Shown here: piece after piece, positions 53,811 through 62,742 of the stretch
Layout of the letters: every line of letters begins with the position of its first letter
How positions within the stretch are numbered: position 1 is the first letter of the stretch
From: Bacteroides sp.
GTDB taxonomy: Bacteria > Bacteroidota > Bacteroidia > Bacteroidales > Bacteroidaceae
Direction: 5' to 3'
Assembly: GCA_022648295.1 (NCBI GenBank)
Contig: JALCME010000020.1
Location: 1-64,000 of the forward strand
Length of the DNA stretch: 64,000 bases
Translations under genes and position numbers: made by a program
Notes under the pieces: generated by a model
Told to the model about the DNA's origin: nothing
Database searches by the model: none
The model's input: only the letters and a program-made list of their open reading frames with translations

Positions 53811-54205
53811 TGGAGCTGGAGGGAATCGAACCCTCGTCCAAACGAGGAAATCATAAGCTTTCTACATGCTTATCTTTGCCTAAATTTTCGTGTAACGGCA
53901 GAACCAAAGCCATCGACCATTACCTTATCCTCTTAAATTTTCATTCATGTCCCAAGGCAAACACAAACTATCCCCGATTTAACTGCACCACTGAACCGGA
54001 ATGCTTCGGAGCAACAGCTTCCGAGTGATGTCCCGTCCCAGTACCTAGTACCGGGATTAAGCTAATCTACTATACTTCGATTAAGCAGCAAGAGCGTAAT
54101 TGTTTTCGCCAGATAAAATTTTGAAGACTGAGATTCAAGTGCCAATCAACGAAGCACTGCATGCTTACTTACTATTTCTGCCCGCTGTCAAATCCAGTCA
54201 ACCCC
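53811..54205 (-). ncRNA. ssrA: transfer-messenger RNA (tmRNA)
   Basis: The minus strand starts GGGGTTGACTGGATTTGACA and ends in the T-arm and acceptor GGTTCGATTCCCTCCAGCTC, as in known tmRNAs; about 395 bases. The tag is encoded at 54110-54081 and reads GENNYALAA followed by TAA. The tRNA-like part pairs GGGGTTG with CAGCTCC, and CCA is not fully encoded. It rescues stalled ribosomes with SmpB. Confidence 0.96.
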
Positions 54206-54557
54206 GAATTATCATAACTAACAGATAATCAAAAGAAAAAAGGCCATTTTATTCTTTGAGGGACAAAATTAAGAGAGAAAAAAGACACTTGCCCCCAAAC
54301 AGTCCTGCTCTTTCTGCGGCAAAGATAGAAATTCTTTCATTACCTTTCGCCATTTTTTTGTATTTATTGTAAGCTGACTAATCCCCCTTCAATGCAATGA
54401 AACATTTTTTTAAGCATGTAACTCCAAAAAAGGAAAAGACAGTTCTTCTGAATAAAGAGGATTGTATTACCTTTGCCTTTATGGAAATTTCGCTGTACGT
54501 AAAGGGATGGATATTTCTCCTTGCTTTATGCCAAACAATTTTAAAAGAGAAAACAGA
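54206..54557. other. divergent promoter region of tmRNA and the lactonase gene
   Basis: No ORF. Candidate minus-strand -7 elements for tmRNA are TAATTTTG (54264-54271) and TATCTTTG (54320-54327); the lactonase promoter is at 54468-54475. Confidence 0.5.
54468..54475 (+). promoter_or_regulatory. candidate -7 promoter element for the lactonase gene
   Basis: TACCTTTG matches TAnnTTTG, 82 bases upstream of the ATG at 54558. Confidence 0.55.
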
Positions 54558-55673
54558 ATGAAAAAACTTTTTTTTTGTATGATTGCAATAGCTCTAATAG
54601 CCTGTGGTAAGCAAAGTACCAAAACCGGGAATGAAAGTAAAAAAGAACTTGCCATGTTGGTAGGTACCTATACCAATGGCACAAGCAAAGGTATCTATAC
54701 ATTCCACTTTAATCAGGAAACGGGTATTGCACAACCGCTTGACTCTATAACAGTGCCTAATCCATCCTATCTCACCCCATCAGCAGATGGAAAACTAGTA
54801 TATGCCGTAAGCGAAATGTCTGATTCAACAGCTGCACTCAATGCTTTCACTTTCGATCGACAAACAGGTAGCCTGCATTTATTGAATCGGCAATTGACTA
54901 AAGGAGCTGACCCTTGCTACGTCTCGACTAATGGAAAAGAAGTATTAACAGCTAACTATAGCGGAGGCAGCATGTCGGTATTTGGACTCAATAAAGACGG
55001 TTCACTACTTCCTGCAGACACATTGTTCTCTGGCAATACAGGAGGTCCGGATCCGGTTAGACAGGCCCAGGCTCATGTACACTGCACGCTCTTTTCACCG
55101 GATGGAAAATATATCTTTGCCACTGATTTTAGTGCAGACCGTATCCTTCGCTTTATAGTTTCCCCTAATACTATTGCTCCACACCCCTTACCAGAAGCAA
55201 TAAAAGTAGATGCTGACTTCGGTCCCCGACATCTCACATTCAGTCCAAATGGAAAACACGCCTATGTTATAGGTGAACTCTCTGGTAAAATAACCATTTT
55301 TAAATACAATGATGGTAATTTGAGTGCTATTCAAACAGTAATTGCAGATACCCTGCAAGCACGCGGGAGTGCTGATATACATCTTAGCCCTGATGGAAGA
55401 TACCTCTACGCCAGCAATCGTCTAAAAGGAGACGGAATAGCCATATTTAAAGTAAACGAAGAAAATGGAACGCTAACGAAAGTAAGCTACCAAGCCACAG
55501 GTATTCACACACGTAATTTCAATATAACACCCAATGGAAAATACCTGCTGGCTGCTTGCCGTGACAGTAATGTCATCCAAGTATTCAAGCGCGACCAAAA
55601 CACCGGATTGCTGATAGATACCGGCAAGAATATAAAATTGGATAAGCCGGTATGCATCCGCTTCATCCCATAA
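54558..55673 (+). CDS. lactonase family lipoprotein (6-phosphogluconolactonase/YbhE-like beta-propeller)
   Basis: A 371-residue protein with a lipobox (IALIAC, C16) and a seven-bladed beta-propeller of the lactonase family: LVGTYTNGTSKGIYTF at the start, then PSYLTPSADGKLVYAVSE, AHVHCTLFSPDGKYIFATD, GPRHLTFSPNGKHAYVIGE and HLSPDGRYLYASNR. Family members cleave lactones such as 6-phosphogluconolactone. An exported lipoprotein cannot act on the cytoplasmic pentose phosphate substrate, so the real substrate is unknown. The start at 54558 gives a proper lipoprotein signal; the frame from 54462 does not. Confidence 0.9.
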   Translation: MKKLFFCMIAIALIACGKQSTKTGNESKKELAMLVGTYTNGTSKGIYTFHFNQETGIAQPLDSITVPNPSYLTPSADGKLVYAVSEMSDSTAALNAFTFDRQTGSLHLLNRQLTKGADPCYVSTNGKEVLTANYSGGSMSVFGLNKDGSLLPADTLFSGNTGGPDPVRQAQAHVHCTLFSPDGKYIFATDFSADRILRFIVSPNTIAPHPLPEAIKVDADFGPRHLTFSPNGKHAYVIGELSGKITIFKYNDGNLSAIQTVIADTLQARGSADIHLSPDGRYLYASNRLKGDGIAIFKVNEENGTLTKVSYQATGIHTRNFNITPNGKYLLAACRDSNVIQVFKRDQNTGLLIDTGKNIKLDKPVCIRFIP

Positions 55674-55809
55674 ACAGCTGAATAATTTCAAAGCAATAAA
55701 GCGGCGATACCACAAAAGACGCTATTCGTTAATCTTTCGTAAATTAGTCAACAGCCTGAATAACTTGCTTAACTTTGTCAGCAAGCAAAAAACGTAAATA
55801 TTTAAATCA

Positions 55810-56871
55810 ATGATAAAAAAAGGAATAACTATCTTAGCAATTTCACTTTTCTCCTTTCCTATTATCGCGCAGACCGAAGTCACCGCGGGTATAACTCGAG
55901 GTAAAGACTACGGAGTGACTTATATTCTGCCTCAAACAGAAATAGAAATAACGGTGAAAGCAACTAGACACACCTATACGCCGGGAGAATTTGCCAAATA
56001 TGCAGAACAATATCTGCGTTTAGAGAAAGTATCTTTGGAAGCATCAACATACTGGACATTTGACAATATACAGACTGAAATTATAGGCATACCGGATAAA
56101 GACAACGTTTATTTCGTAAAAATGAAAGATAAGACGGTAGCTCCTTTAATAGAATTAACTGAAGATGGCATTGTACGCTCCATCAATATGCCTTTCGGCA
56201 CCGGCAGAAAAGTAAAAGTAACTCAGCCACAAGCCGAAAACCTGCCGCAAAATATTGATCCCCGTAAGTTCCTGACAGAAGAAATCCTGATGTCAAATTC
56301 TACGGCAAAGATGGCAGAACTAGTAGCAAAAGAAATTTATACCATTCGTGATAGCAAGAATGCACTCCTACGTGGAGAAGCAGATAATATGCCAAAAGAT
56401 GGAGCACAGTTAAAGCTAATGCTCGACAATCTAAACCTACAAGAGCATGCTATGACAGAAATGTTTGCGGGAAAAGTGAAAGATGAGGAAAAGACCTTCA
56501 CTTTTCGCATAACGCCCAAAGAAATGAAAAACGAAGTAGCCCTGCGTTTTTCCAAGAAGCTGGGAGTAGTAGACAAAGATGACTTGGCGGGTGAACCGGT
56601 TTACATCACCCTTACCAATCTCAAATCAATTACTATTCCTCCAGCAGATGAAAAGAAAAAAGGAATTGAAGGTATAGCCTACAATGTACCGGGAAGGGGG
56701 CATATAACTCTTAATTTCCAGAACAAAATACTGTATGACACAGATGTTCCAATTACTCAATTCGGAGTCATAGAATATTTAGCCCCGGTTTTATTCAATA
56801 AAAATTCGACAACTAAAGTCCTTTTCAATACAAGTACAGGAGGATTAATAAAAGTAGACAGAGGAGAATAA
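55810..56871 (+). CDS. DUF4831 family exported protein
   Basis: A 353-residue protein with a signal peptide ending PIIAQT (about residue 21). It matches DUF4831: GVTYILPQTEIEITVKATR, YTPGEFAKYAEQYL and a C-terminal IEYLAPVLFNKNSTTKVLF. Function unknown; the family is widespread in Bacteroidales. It follows the lactonase gene by 136 bases. A long bidirectional terminator lies after it. Confidence 0.9.
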   Translation: MIKKGITILAISLFSFPIIAQTEVTAGITRGKDYGVTYILPQTEIEITVKATRHTYTPGEFAKYAEQYLRLEKVSLEASTYWTFDNIQTEIIGIPDKDNVYFVKMKDKTVAPLIELTEDGIVRSINMPFGTGRKVKVTQPQAENLPQNIDPRKFLTEEILMSNSTAKMAELVAKEIYTIRDSKNALLRGEADNMPKDGAQLKLMLDNLNLQEHAMTEMFAGKVKDEEKTFTFRITPKEMKNEVALRFSKKLGVVDKDDLAGEPVYITLTNLKSITIPPADEKKKGIEGIAYNVPGRGHITLNFQNKILYDTDVPITQFGVIEYLAPVLFNKNSTTKVLFNTSTGGLIKVDRGE

Positions 56872-56891
56872 AAGTAACTTAGAAGAAGAGG

Positions 56892-56955
56892 AACATTATA
56901 AATATAAAAAGGAGGCTGCCCAATAGGACAGCCTCCTTTTTATATTTATAATGTT
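56892..56955. terminator. bidirectional terminator, 27-bp perfect inverted repeat
   Basis: Arms 56892-56918 and 56929-56955 are exact reverse complements, with GGAGGCTG/CAGCCTCC at the centre flanked by A- and T-runs. It lies between the convergent DUF4831 and MFS genes and overlaps neither stop codon. The loop is 10 bases. Confidence 0.92.
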
Positions 56956-56959
56956 TTCC

Positions 56960-58324
56960 TTATTTCTTAATATTAGCTTCTTCCAATTTATAGCCATACT
57001 TCTTATCCGCCGATTTCAATAAGATCGCAACAAACAGAGATAAACAAGCTATACCGGTAAAAATACACATCGGGATAGTATAATTATAAGAAATTACGCC
57101 ATTCACTTCACTTTTACAATAAACATCCAAAACCTTACCTATCAGAGTCGGTATTCCCCATAATCCAATATTCTGAATGAAAAAGATCAAAGCATAAGCC
57201 GTACCCAACTGACTCACCGGGAATATTTTTGCAACTGCAGGCCACATTGCAGACGGTACCAATGAAAAAGCAACGCCTAATATAATCATTAGCACAATGG
57301 CCACCACCCAATAATGAATGGCAGGAATGGCATAGATGAAGTGAACGCCTATCAACATAGCCGCACCTAGTATCATGATGGAAGCAGACTTTCCCCGCTT
57401 ATCTATATATCCGCCGAATACCGGAGTCAGGAACAAGGCACCCAACGCAGGTAAACCGGCAAAGAAACCGGCTAGATCTTCGTTTATGCCATATTTACTA
57501 GTCATCAACTCTGCGGCAAACTTTTGGAACGGAAATACACAAGAATAGAATAGTACGCATAGCAAAGCTATTAACCAAAATCCCGGATTAACAAGTATAT
57601 TCTTTACATCCTTAAAAGAAAACTTTTCTTCATCACTTTCTGCACCTGCTGCGTGTGCAACTGCTATCTGTTTGTCCAATTTCTTATCCATTACAGAAAA
57701 TGCAAAAAAAGCAATAGTACCGCCCAGCAATAATACCAAACCAACTAACACTGGAGTAGCAATATTAAAAGAACGAGCCAAAGGAATAGCTACGGCATAA
57801 CCAGCTTGTGAACCAATCCGTGCCAAAGCAACCTGAACTCCCATAGCCGTTGCCATTTCTTTACCCTTAAACCATTTGGCAATAATTTTAGAAACAGTAA
57901 TACCTGCTACTTCAGCTCCTACTCCGAAAATGGAATATCCTGCAGAAGCAACAAATACACCAGTCTTATAACCCATTATCAAAGAATTATCTCCGGCCAA
58001 ACCTGTCATGGCGTAGTATTCAATCGCCGTGCCACCTACCATCAAAAGCGTAGCTAACTTACCGGTAAAACGAATTCCGAAACGATCAAGAATCAATCCA
58101 CCCCAGATTAACATGAGGAAGAATACATTCAGAAAACTATATGCACCAGTAAAAAAGCCGAATTCACTACTGTTCCAAGACAAATCAGACTCTAACATTG
58201 TTTTCAACGGTGCCACAACATCGTTTACATAATAAGCAGCCATCATTGTAAAGGCAACAATAGCCAATGCTCCCCAGCGGGTTGCCTTGGAATCATTCAA
58301 TTTCAGTTTCAATTGTTCTGTCAT
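56960..58324 (-). CDS. MFS transporter
   Basis: A 454-residue inner-membrane protein with 12 hydrophobic segments and an MFS-like loop (GLILDRFGIRFTGKLAT). It is of the anion/carbohydrate type (ACS-like) by overall pattern, but I cannot name the substrate. A TACCTTTG promoter element is 53 bases upstream. It ends at the bidirectional terminator. Single-gene unit; codon use is normal. Confidence 0.88.
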   Translation of the reverse strand: MTEQLKLKLNDSKATRWGALAIVAFTMMAAYYVNDVVAPLKTMLESDLSWNSSEFGFFTGAYSFLNVFFLMLIWGGLILDRFGIRFTGKLATLLMVGGTAIEYYAMTGLAGDNSLIMGYKTGVFVASAGYSIFGVGAEVAGITVSKIIAKWFKGKEMATAMGVQVALARIGSQAGYAVAIPLARSFNIATPVLVGLVLLLGGTIAFFAFSVMDKKLDKQIAVAHAAGAESDEEKFSFKDVKNILVNPGFWLIALLCVLFYSCVFPFQKFAAELMTSKYGINEDLAGFFAGLPALGALFLTPVFGGYIDKRGKSASIMILGAAMLIGVHFIYAIPAIHYWVVAIVLMIILGVAFSLVPSAMWPAVAKIFPVSQLGTAYALIFFIQNIGLWGIPTLIGKVLDVYCKSEVNGVISYNYTIPMCIFTGIACLSLFVAILLKSADKKYGYKLEEANIKK

Positions 58325-58376
58325 ATTTTAAACTATTTTAGATTTCAAATTATTAGTTAATTCGCAAAATTGTGAG

Positions 58377-58384
58377 CAAAGGTA
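58377..58384 (-). promoter_or_regulatory. candidate promoter of the MFS gene (-7 element)
   Basis: Minus strand reads TACCTTTG, with TTG about 20 bases further upstream at the -33 position, fitting the Bacteroidetes promoter. Confidence 0.6.
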
Positions 58385-58480
58385 GGGAAAATCCACCTTA
58401 TAGAGCAACCAAGAGATAGTTTTTATTGTAAAAATCAATAAAACAAAAGAAGAAAAAAGGAAGTAGCCATTTCCCGAAAA

Positions 58481-58518
58481 ATAAAAAATTACCCTCACAA
58501 CAAGTGCTGTGAGGGTAA
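58481..58518 (-). terminator. intrinsic terminator of the secG operon
   Basis: Perfect 11-bp stem (TTACCCTCACA at 58489-58499, its complement at 58508-58518) followed on the minus strand by a T-rich run. The arm resembles that of the rny terminator. Confidence 0.85.
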
Positions 58519-58592
58519 CTATTTCTAGGCAATAAGACTCTTACTTTGCCAATAATATCTTAAATTATTAGAATCCATTATATCCAACTCCA

Positions 58593-58997
58593 TTATTTAG
58601 CTGGAGTAGCCGAACCCGCAGGTGTTTTTTCAGCAGGTGCCGGAGTCGTAGGAGTAGAAGTAGATTTTGCTGATTCATCTACAGGAGCAGCAGTACCAAC
58701 AGGCATATTATAAGGATTCGTTTTCTCTTCTTTCTGAGCTTCTTCCATTATAACATCACCACTCTTGTGAGAAACGGAAGGGACTACATAGGCAGTAGCA
58801 ATACTCATTACCACCATAAAAGCGGCCAAACTCCAAGTAGCTTTCTCTAAAAAGTCTGTAGTCTTGCGTACACCCATAATTTGATTGGAAGACGAGAAGC
58901 CCGATGCCAAACCACCTCCCTTGGAATTTTGAATCAAGACGATAAAGCACATCAGCACAGATGCTATCACCATTAAGATCACTAATAATAAATACAT
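58593..58997 (-). CDS. secG: preprotein translocase subunit SecG
   Basis: A 134-residue inner-membrane protein with two hydrophobic segments (LLLVILMVIASVLMCFIVLI and a second at about 55-70) joined by QNSKGGGLASGFSSSNQIMGVRKTTDFLEK, the SecG signature. The C-terminal tail is rich in Thr, Pro, Ala and Ser, common in Bacteroidetes. It helps the SecYE channel move proteins. It is the last gene of an operon and starts 4 bases after the TPR gene's stop. Confidence 0.95.
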   Translation of the reverse strand: MYLLLVILMVIASVLMCFIVLIQNSKGGGLASGFSSSNQIMGVRKTTDFLEKATWSLAAFMVVMSIATAYVVPSVSHKSGDVIMEEAQKEEKTNPYNMPVGTAAPVDESAKSTSTPTTPAPAEKTPAGSATPAK

Positions 58998-59001
58998 TTT
59001 G

Positions 59002-59865
59002 TTATTTTGATTTAGCGTTAATAATCAATTTCTCTAAAAATCTAATTTGATCTGCAAAGTAAGCATTTTTTTTTGGATAATTCAAACTTAACTTTTTAAT
59101 AATTTCAAGCGCTTTATCATATCTCTTCTGTTTAATATAAATCTTCGCTAAAGTTTCGGTAAAGTAGCTATCATCTAACTCATCAGAAAAAGACGGAGAT
59201 GGCTCATCTTTCTTCTTCGAATCTTCTTCTTGCTTTTCCAATTGATCTTCACCAGACAGATCTATTTTCTCCTCTGGCGATCTTTTGGCATCTGAATTTT
59301 GTTTGTCACCAACATCCCGATCCAAACAGAAATTAGTATCTTCTCCTGCCTCACTACGATGAATAAAACCATCTATCAACTCTTGCCCACGAAGTTTCGG
59401 TACATCTTCAGCCTGCGTACCTACTATAACCTCTCCGGTCTTATCTTCGCTCTCCTGCATCAAATAAGATATATAATCAGTTCCATAATCTAACTCAGTA
59501 GTATTTTGAGCATGTTCATCGGGAATAGTAGAAAGGAAGGCATCTATTAATGACAAAGTACGATCCAATCCAAGCTCCTGACCCACAGTTTCATCTAAAT
59601 TCTTTCCTGACACCAAAGGTTGTAAAATATAGCGGTCACCTTCTATTAAATAAAAAAGTACGCGACGATCAGCTATATACAGCGCCGAGTTACGCAACTC
59701 AGCACCAAAGGAGAGATCATGCAATAAATAAAGGTTTTTAAGATAAAGCAAACGAATAGATTGAAAATAAGGATAGCGAGCTACTAATGTACGAAGTTCA
59801 TATAAAGTATCTCTGTTTAACATCTCGGGATGTAATACCCACTTTTGTAAAAGCGTAGGAGTCAT
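59002..59865 (-). CDS. tetratricopeptide repeat protein
   Basis: A 287-residue soluble protein. The N-terminal 100 residues are helical (LQKWVLHPEMLNRDTLYEL), the middle is acidic and low-complexity (Glu, Asp, Lys, Ser), and the C-terminus has TPR-like helices (YFTETLAKIYIKQKRYDKALEI). It lies between lptE and secG with short spacings, a conserved order in Bacteroidetes, suggesting a role near the cell envelope. Function unknown. Confidence 0.85.
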   Translation of the reverse strand: MTPTLLQKWVLHPEMLNRDTLYELRTLVARYPYFQSIRLLYLKNLYLLHDLSFGAELRNSALYIADRRVLFYLIEGDRYILQPLVSGKNLDETVGQELGLDRTLSLIDAFLSTIPDEHAQNTTELDYGTDYISYLMQESEDKTGEVIVGTQAEDVPKLRGQELIDGFIHRSEAGEDTNFCLDRDVGDKQNSDAKRSPEEKIDLSGEDQLEKQEEDSKKKDEPSPSFSDELDDSYFTETLAKIYIKQKRYDKALEIIKKLSLNYPKKNAYFADQIRFLEKLIINAKSK

Positions 59866-59871
59866 TCCTTA

Positions 59872-60396
59872 TTACCAATTTGCTACAGTTGCGTTAAATA
59901 TCTGATCTGTAATATCCTTCACCATTTCTCCAATTAGCTGATCCTGCACTGCCGTCAAAAGTTGAGAAGAATCGTATGTACGAAACGCAGAAAACTGCTG
60001 TTCAAAATCTTCATCATGGTTAGTATTGTTAACATACCTCACATTGACAGTCACGGTCAATTTGGTTTTGGACGAATAACCATCAGCCGTTACTGATTCG
60101 TTATACTGATTATATCCGGTTATTTCCCCATCTATCTCCAAATCGGCATTGTGATTCACTAGTCTTAAACGAGTCTGCCTTACAAATAAGTCCTTCAGCT
60201 CTTGATTAAATTGAGTAGCCAATGGAGCATAAACATACTCTGCTCTATTAGGAAAGTCAACAATTGAAATCGTTTTCACTTTGTTATAATCAATTGAACT
60301 AATGGGGGCAAGCCCCATAGAAATGCGACAAGAATACACAACTAGCAACAATACCGGCAATAGAGATACTGCTATTATTTTTTTACTCCAACCCAT
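59872..60396 (-). CDS. lptE: LptE family LPS-assembly lipoprotein
   Basis: A 174-residue lipoprotein with a lipobox (VVYSC, C23). The ISIVDFPNRAEYVYAPLATQFNQ motif and the following LEIDGEITGYN strand match the Bacteroidetes LptE family, which plugs the LptD barrel for LPS export. It overlaps the 3' end of the sigma-54 activator gene by 14 bases, so the two are co-translated. The gene order fits the known Bacteroidetes arrangement. Confidence 0.85.
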   Translation of the reverse strand: MGWSKKIIAVSLLPVLLLVVYSCRISMGLAPISSIDYNKVKTISIVDFPNRAEYVYAPLATQFNQELKDLFVRQTRLRLVNHNADLEIDGEITGYNQYNESVTADGYSSKTKLTVTVNVRYVNNTNHDEDFEQQFSAFRTYDSSQLLTAVQDQLIGEMVKDITDQIFNATVANW

Positions 60397-61639
60397 ATTC
60401 CTTAATCTTTCTATATAAAGTACGTTCAGAAATATTCAAATCCTTCGCAGCACTCTTGCGCTTACCATGATGTTTTTCCAAAGCTTTCCTTATCATTTCT
60501 TTTTCCACTTCATCTAGAGACAATGATTCTTCCACATATTCTTCCGTATCCTGAATATCCTCATCATCGTCGTGAGAAGATTTGACTGATGGACTAATTA
60601 TCGTGGGAATACCAGAAGAAACCGGAGCAACCACAGCCGGTGTGGAAGTATAATAACCAGAAGACGTCGAAGGCATATGCGGTGCATTCCCTCTCACTTC
60701 ACGTTCCGTCATAATTTCATGTACCAGTTTCTTCAAATCCGTCACATCCTGCCGCATATCAAAAAGGACTTGATATAAAATTTCCCGCTCACTCTCAAAA
60801 CCTTTCGCAGATTTTACTCCTAACAACGCAGGTAAACGCTGTGCATTATCTTGCGCTGGCAAGTATCCTTTTAATATAGAAGCACTAATTTCACGGTTCG
60901 TTTCAATAATAGAGATTTGCTCTGTAATGTTTTTCAATTGCCGCACATTACCTGGCCATGAATAAGAAAGTAACATTTGCTTTGCATCTTCTGTCAATTG
61001 AATGGCTGGCATGCGGTATTTCTCTGCAAAGTCGGAGGCAAACTTTCGAAAAAGTAAAACCACATCATCTCCACGCTCACGTAAAGAAGGTATTTGAATA
61101 GGAACTGTATTAAGACGATAATATAAATCCTCCCTAAAACGCCCGTCAGCAATAGCTTGTGCCAAATTTACATTCGTAGCTGCAACGATACGTACATCTG
61201 TCTTTTGAACTTTAGAAGATCCCACTTTTATAAATTCACCACTCTCGAGTACACGCAATAAACGAGCTTGCGTAGGCAAGGGCAGCTCTCCAACTTCATC
61301 TAAAAAAATGGTACCCCCATCTGCCTCTCCGAAATACCCTTTCCGCTCCCCTATAGCTCCTGTAAAAGCTCCTTTCTCATGACCAAAAAGTTCAGAATCA
61401 ATAGTTCCTTCAGGAATAGCACCACAATTTACAGCAATATATTGTCCATGTTTACGCCTGCTATACTGGTGAACAATTTGCGGAAAGCTTTCCTTACCCA
61501 CGCCACTTTCTCCTGTAATCAAAACTGACAAGTCTGTGGGAGCCACCTGAATAGCAATATCTATTGCACGAAGCAATGAAATATTATTTCCAATAATACC
61601 AAAACGTAGTTTTACTTGCTGTATCTCCGCTTTCGTCAT
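60383..61639 (-). CDS. sigma-54-dependent transcriptional regulator, AAA+ and Fis domains
   Basis: A 418-residue protein. The AAA+ core has Walker A GESGVGKE, the sigma-54 contact motif GAFTGA, and Walker B GGTIFLDEVGEL; a long Ser/Pro-rich linker follows, and the C-terminus has a Fis-type helix-turn-helix (MIRKALEKHHGKRKSAAKDLN). There is no receiver domain, so its activity may be set by other means. The ATG at 61639 fits the gap after pdxA; the longer frame adds 9 residues and overlaps it. It overlaps lptE by 14 bases. Confidence 0.93.
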   Translation of the reverse strand: MTKAEIQQVKLRFGIIGNNISLLRAIDIAIQVAPTDLSVLITGESGVGKESFPQIVHQYSRRKHGQYIAVNCGAIPEGTIDSELFGHEKGAFTGAIGERKGYFGEADGGTIFLDEVGELPLPTQARLLRVLESGEFIKVGSSKVQKTDVRIVAATNVNLAQAIADGRFREDLYYRLNTVPIQIPSLRERGDDVVLLFRKFASDFAEKYRMPAIQLTEDAKQMLLSYSWPGNVRQLKNITEQISIIETNREISASILKGYLPAQDNAQRLPALLGVKSAKGFESEREILYQVLFDMRQDVTDLKKLVHEIMTEREVRGNAPHMPSTSSGYYTSTPAVVAPVSSGIPTIISPSVKSSHDDDEDIQDTEEYVEESLSLDEVEKEMIRKALEKHHGKRKSAAKDLNISERTLYRKIKEYGLE

Positions 61640-61640
61640 A

Positions 61641-62738
61641 TTACAAATCCTCTTCCTGAGTATCAAGTTTTAATTTATCACTATCATCCCGCTTCTCATA
61701 GTATTGCTTCCGCAAAGGATTGGTATGAGCAACTTTTTCTGATTGCCGGTTACGGAATACGTCTATCGCAACATATACAGCTTGCCGAAAGGAATCTTCA
61801 TTGGCCACTCCTTTTCCAGCAATATCATATGCCGTTCCATGAGCCGGGGATGTGCGTATGACTGGCAATCCAGCCGTAAAATTGACCCCTTCATCCATAG
61901 CCAACGCCTTAAAAGGAGCAAGTCCCTGATCATGGTACATTGCAAGTACTCCATCAAAACGAGTAAAATTACCAGAGCCCATAAAACCATCTGCTGGATA
62001 AGGGCCATAACATAAAATTCCTTTTTCAGCCATCTCCTTCAAAGCCGGAATGATAATTTTCTCTTCTTCATCACCTAATAATCCTTCATCACCAGCATGT
62101 GGATTTAAAGCAAGTACCGCAATACGCGGAGCTCCAATGCCAAAATCTTGTTTCAATGAACGATTAAAAATGGCTAGCTTTTCTTGTATAAGTTCCTTAG
62201 TAATAGTTGAAGCAATCTGGCTAACAGGAATATGCCCCGTCACTAGAGCAACTCTAAAATCATTTTTCAACAAAATCATCAACGATTTAGAACCATCCCC
62301 TAATTTATCTTCTAAATATTCAGTATGCCCCGGAAAAGTAAAGCCTTCCGATTGAATAGTGTGCTTATTGATCGGAGCAGTAACAATTGCATCAATTAAA
62401 CCAGCTCTATACTCTTCCACTGCCTTCTCCAAAGCATCAAATGCGGCCTTTCCTGCTTCAGGATCAGCCTTCGAAAACTCCACTTTAACTTCCTCATTTA
62501 TGCAATTAACCACATTCAAACGATTATGACTAGCTTCTGAAGCAGAATTTACGATACTGAAGTTTGTTGGTATATCAAGTGATTTACGATGGTAAGCTGC
62601 AACCTTAGGTGAACCATACACGATAGGAGTGCATAAATCCAACATATTAGCATCAGCAAAAGTTTTCAAAATTACTTCATACCCTACTCCATTAATATCC
62701 CCATGAGTAATTCCAATCTTTATCTTATTATTTTCCAT
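61641..62738 (-). CDS. pdxA: 4-hydroxythreonine-4-phosphate dehydrogenase PdxA
   Basis: A 365-residue PdxA: ITHGDINGVGYEVILK at the start, APINKHTIQSEGFTFPGHTEYL, ALNPHAGDEGLLGDEE and a C-terminal FIRTSPAHGTAYDIAGKG-like segment with metal-binding His residues. It makes an intermediate of pyridoxal phosphate. It lies 4 bases downstream of the DUF4837 gene, and the regulator gene follows after 1 base. Confidence 0.95.
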   Translation of the reverse strand: MENNKIKIGITHGDINGVGYEVILKTFADANMLDLCTPIVYGSPKVAAYHRKSLDIPTNFSIVNSASEASHNRLNVVNCINEEVKVEFSKADPEAGKAAFDALEKAVEEYRAGLIDAIVTAPINKHTIQSEGFTFPGHTEYLEDKLGDGSKSLMILLKNDFRVALVTGHIPVSQIASTITKELIQEKLAIFNRSLKQDFGIGAPRIAVLALNPHAGDEGLLGDEEEKIIIPALKEMAEKGILCYGPYPADGFMGSGNFTRFDGVLAMYHDQGLAPFKALAMDEGVNFTAGLPVIRTSPAHGTAYDIAGKGVANEDSFRQAVYVAIDVFRNRQSEKVAHTNPLRKQYYEKRDDSDKLKLDTQEEDL

Positions 62739-62742
62739 TTTC

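Noticed and set aside
53777..54028. 83-residue plus-strand ORF
   Set aside because: It is the complement of the tmRNA; no independent support.
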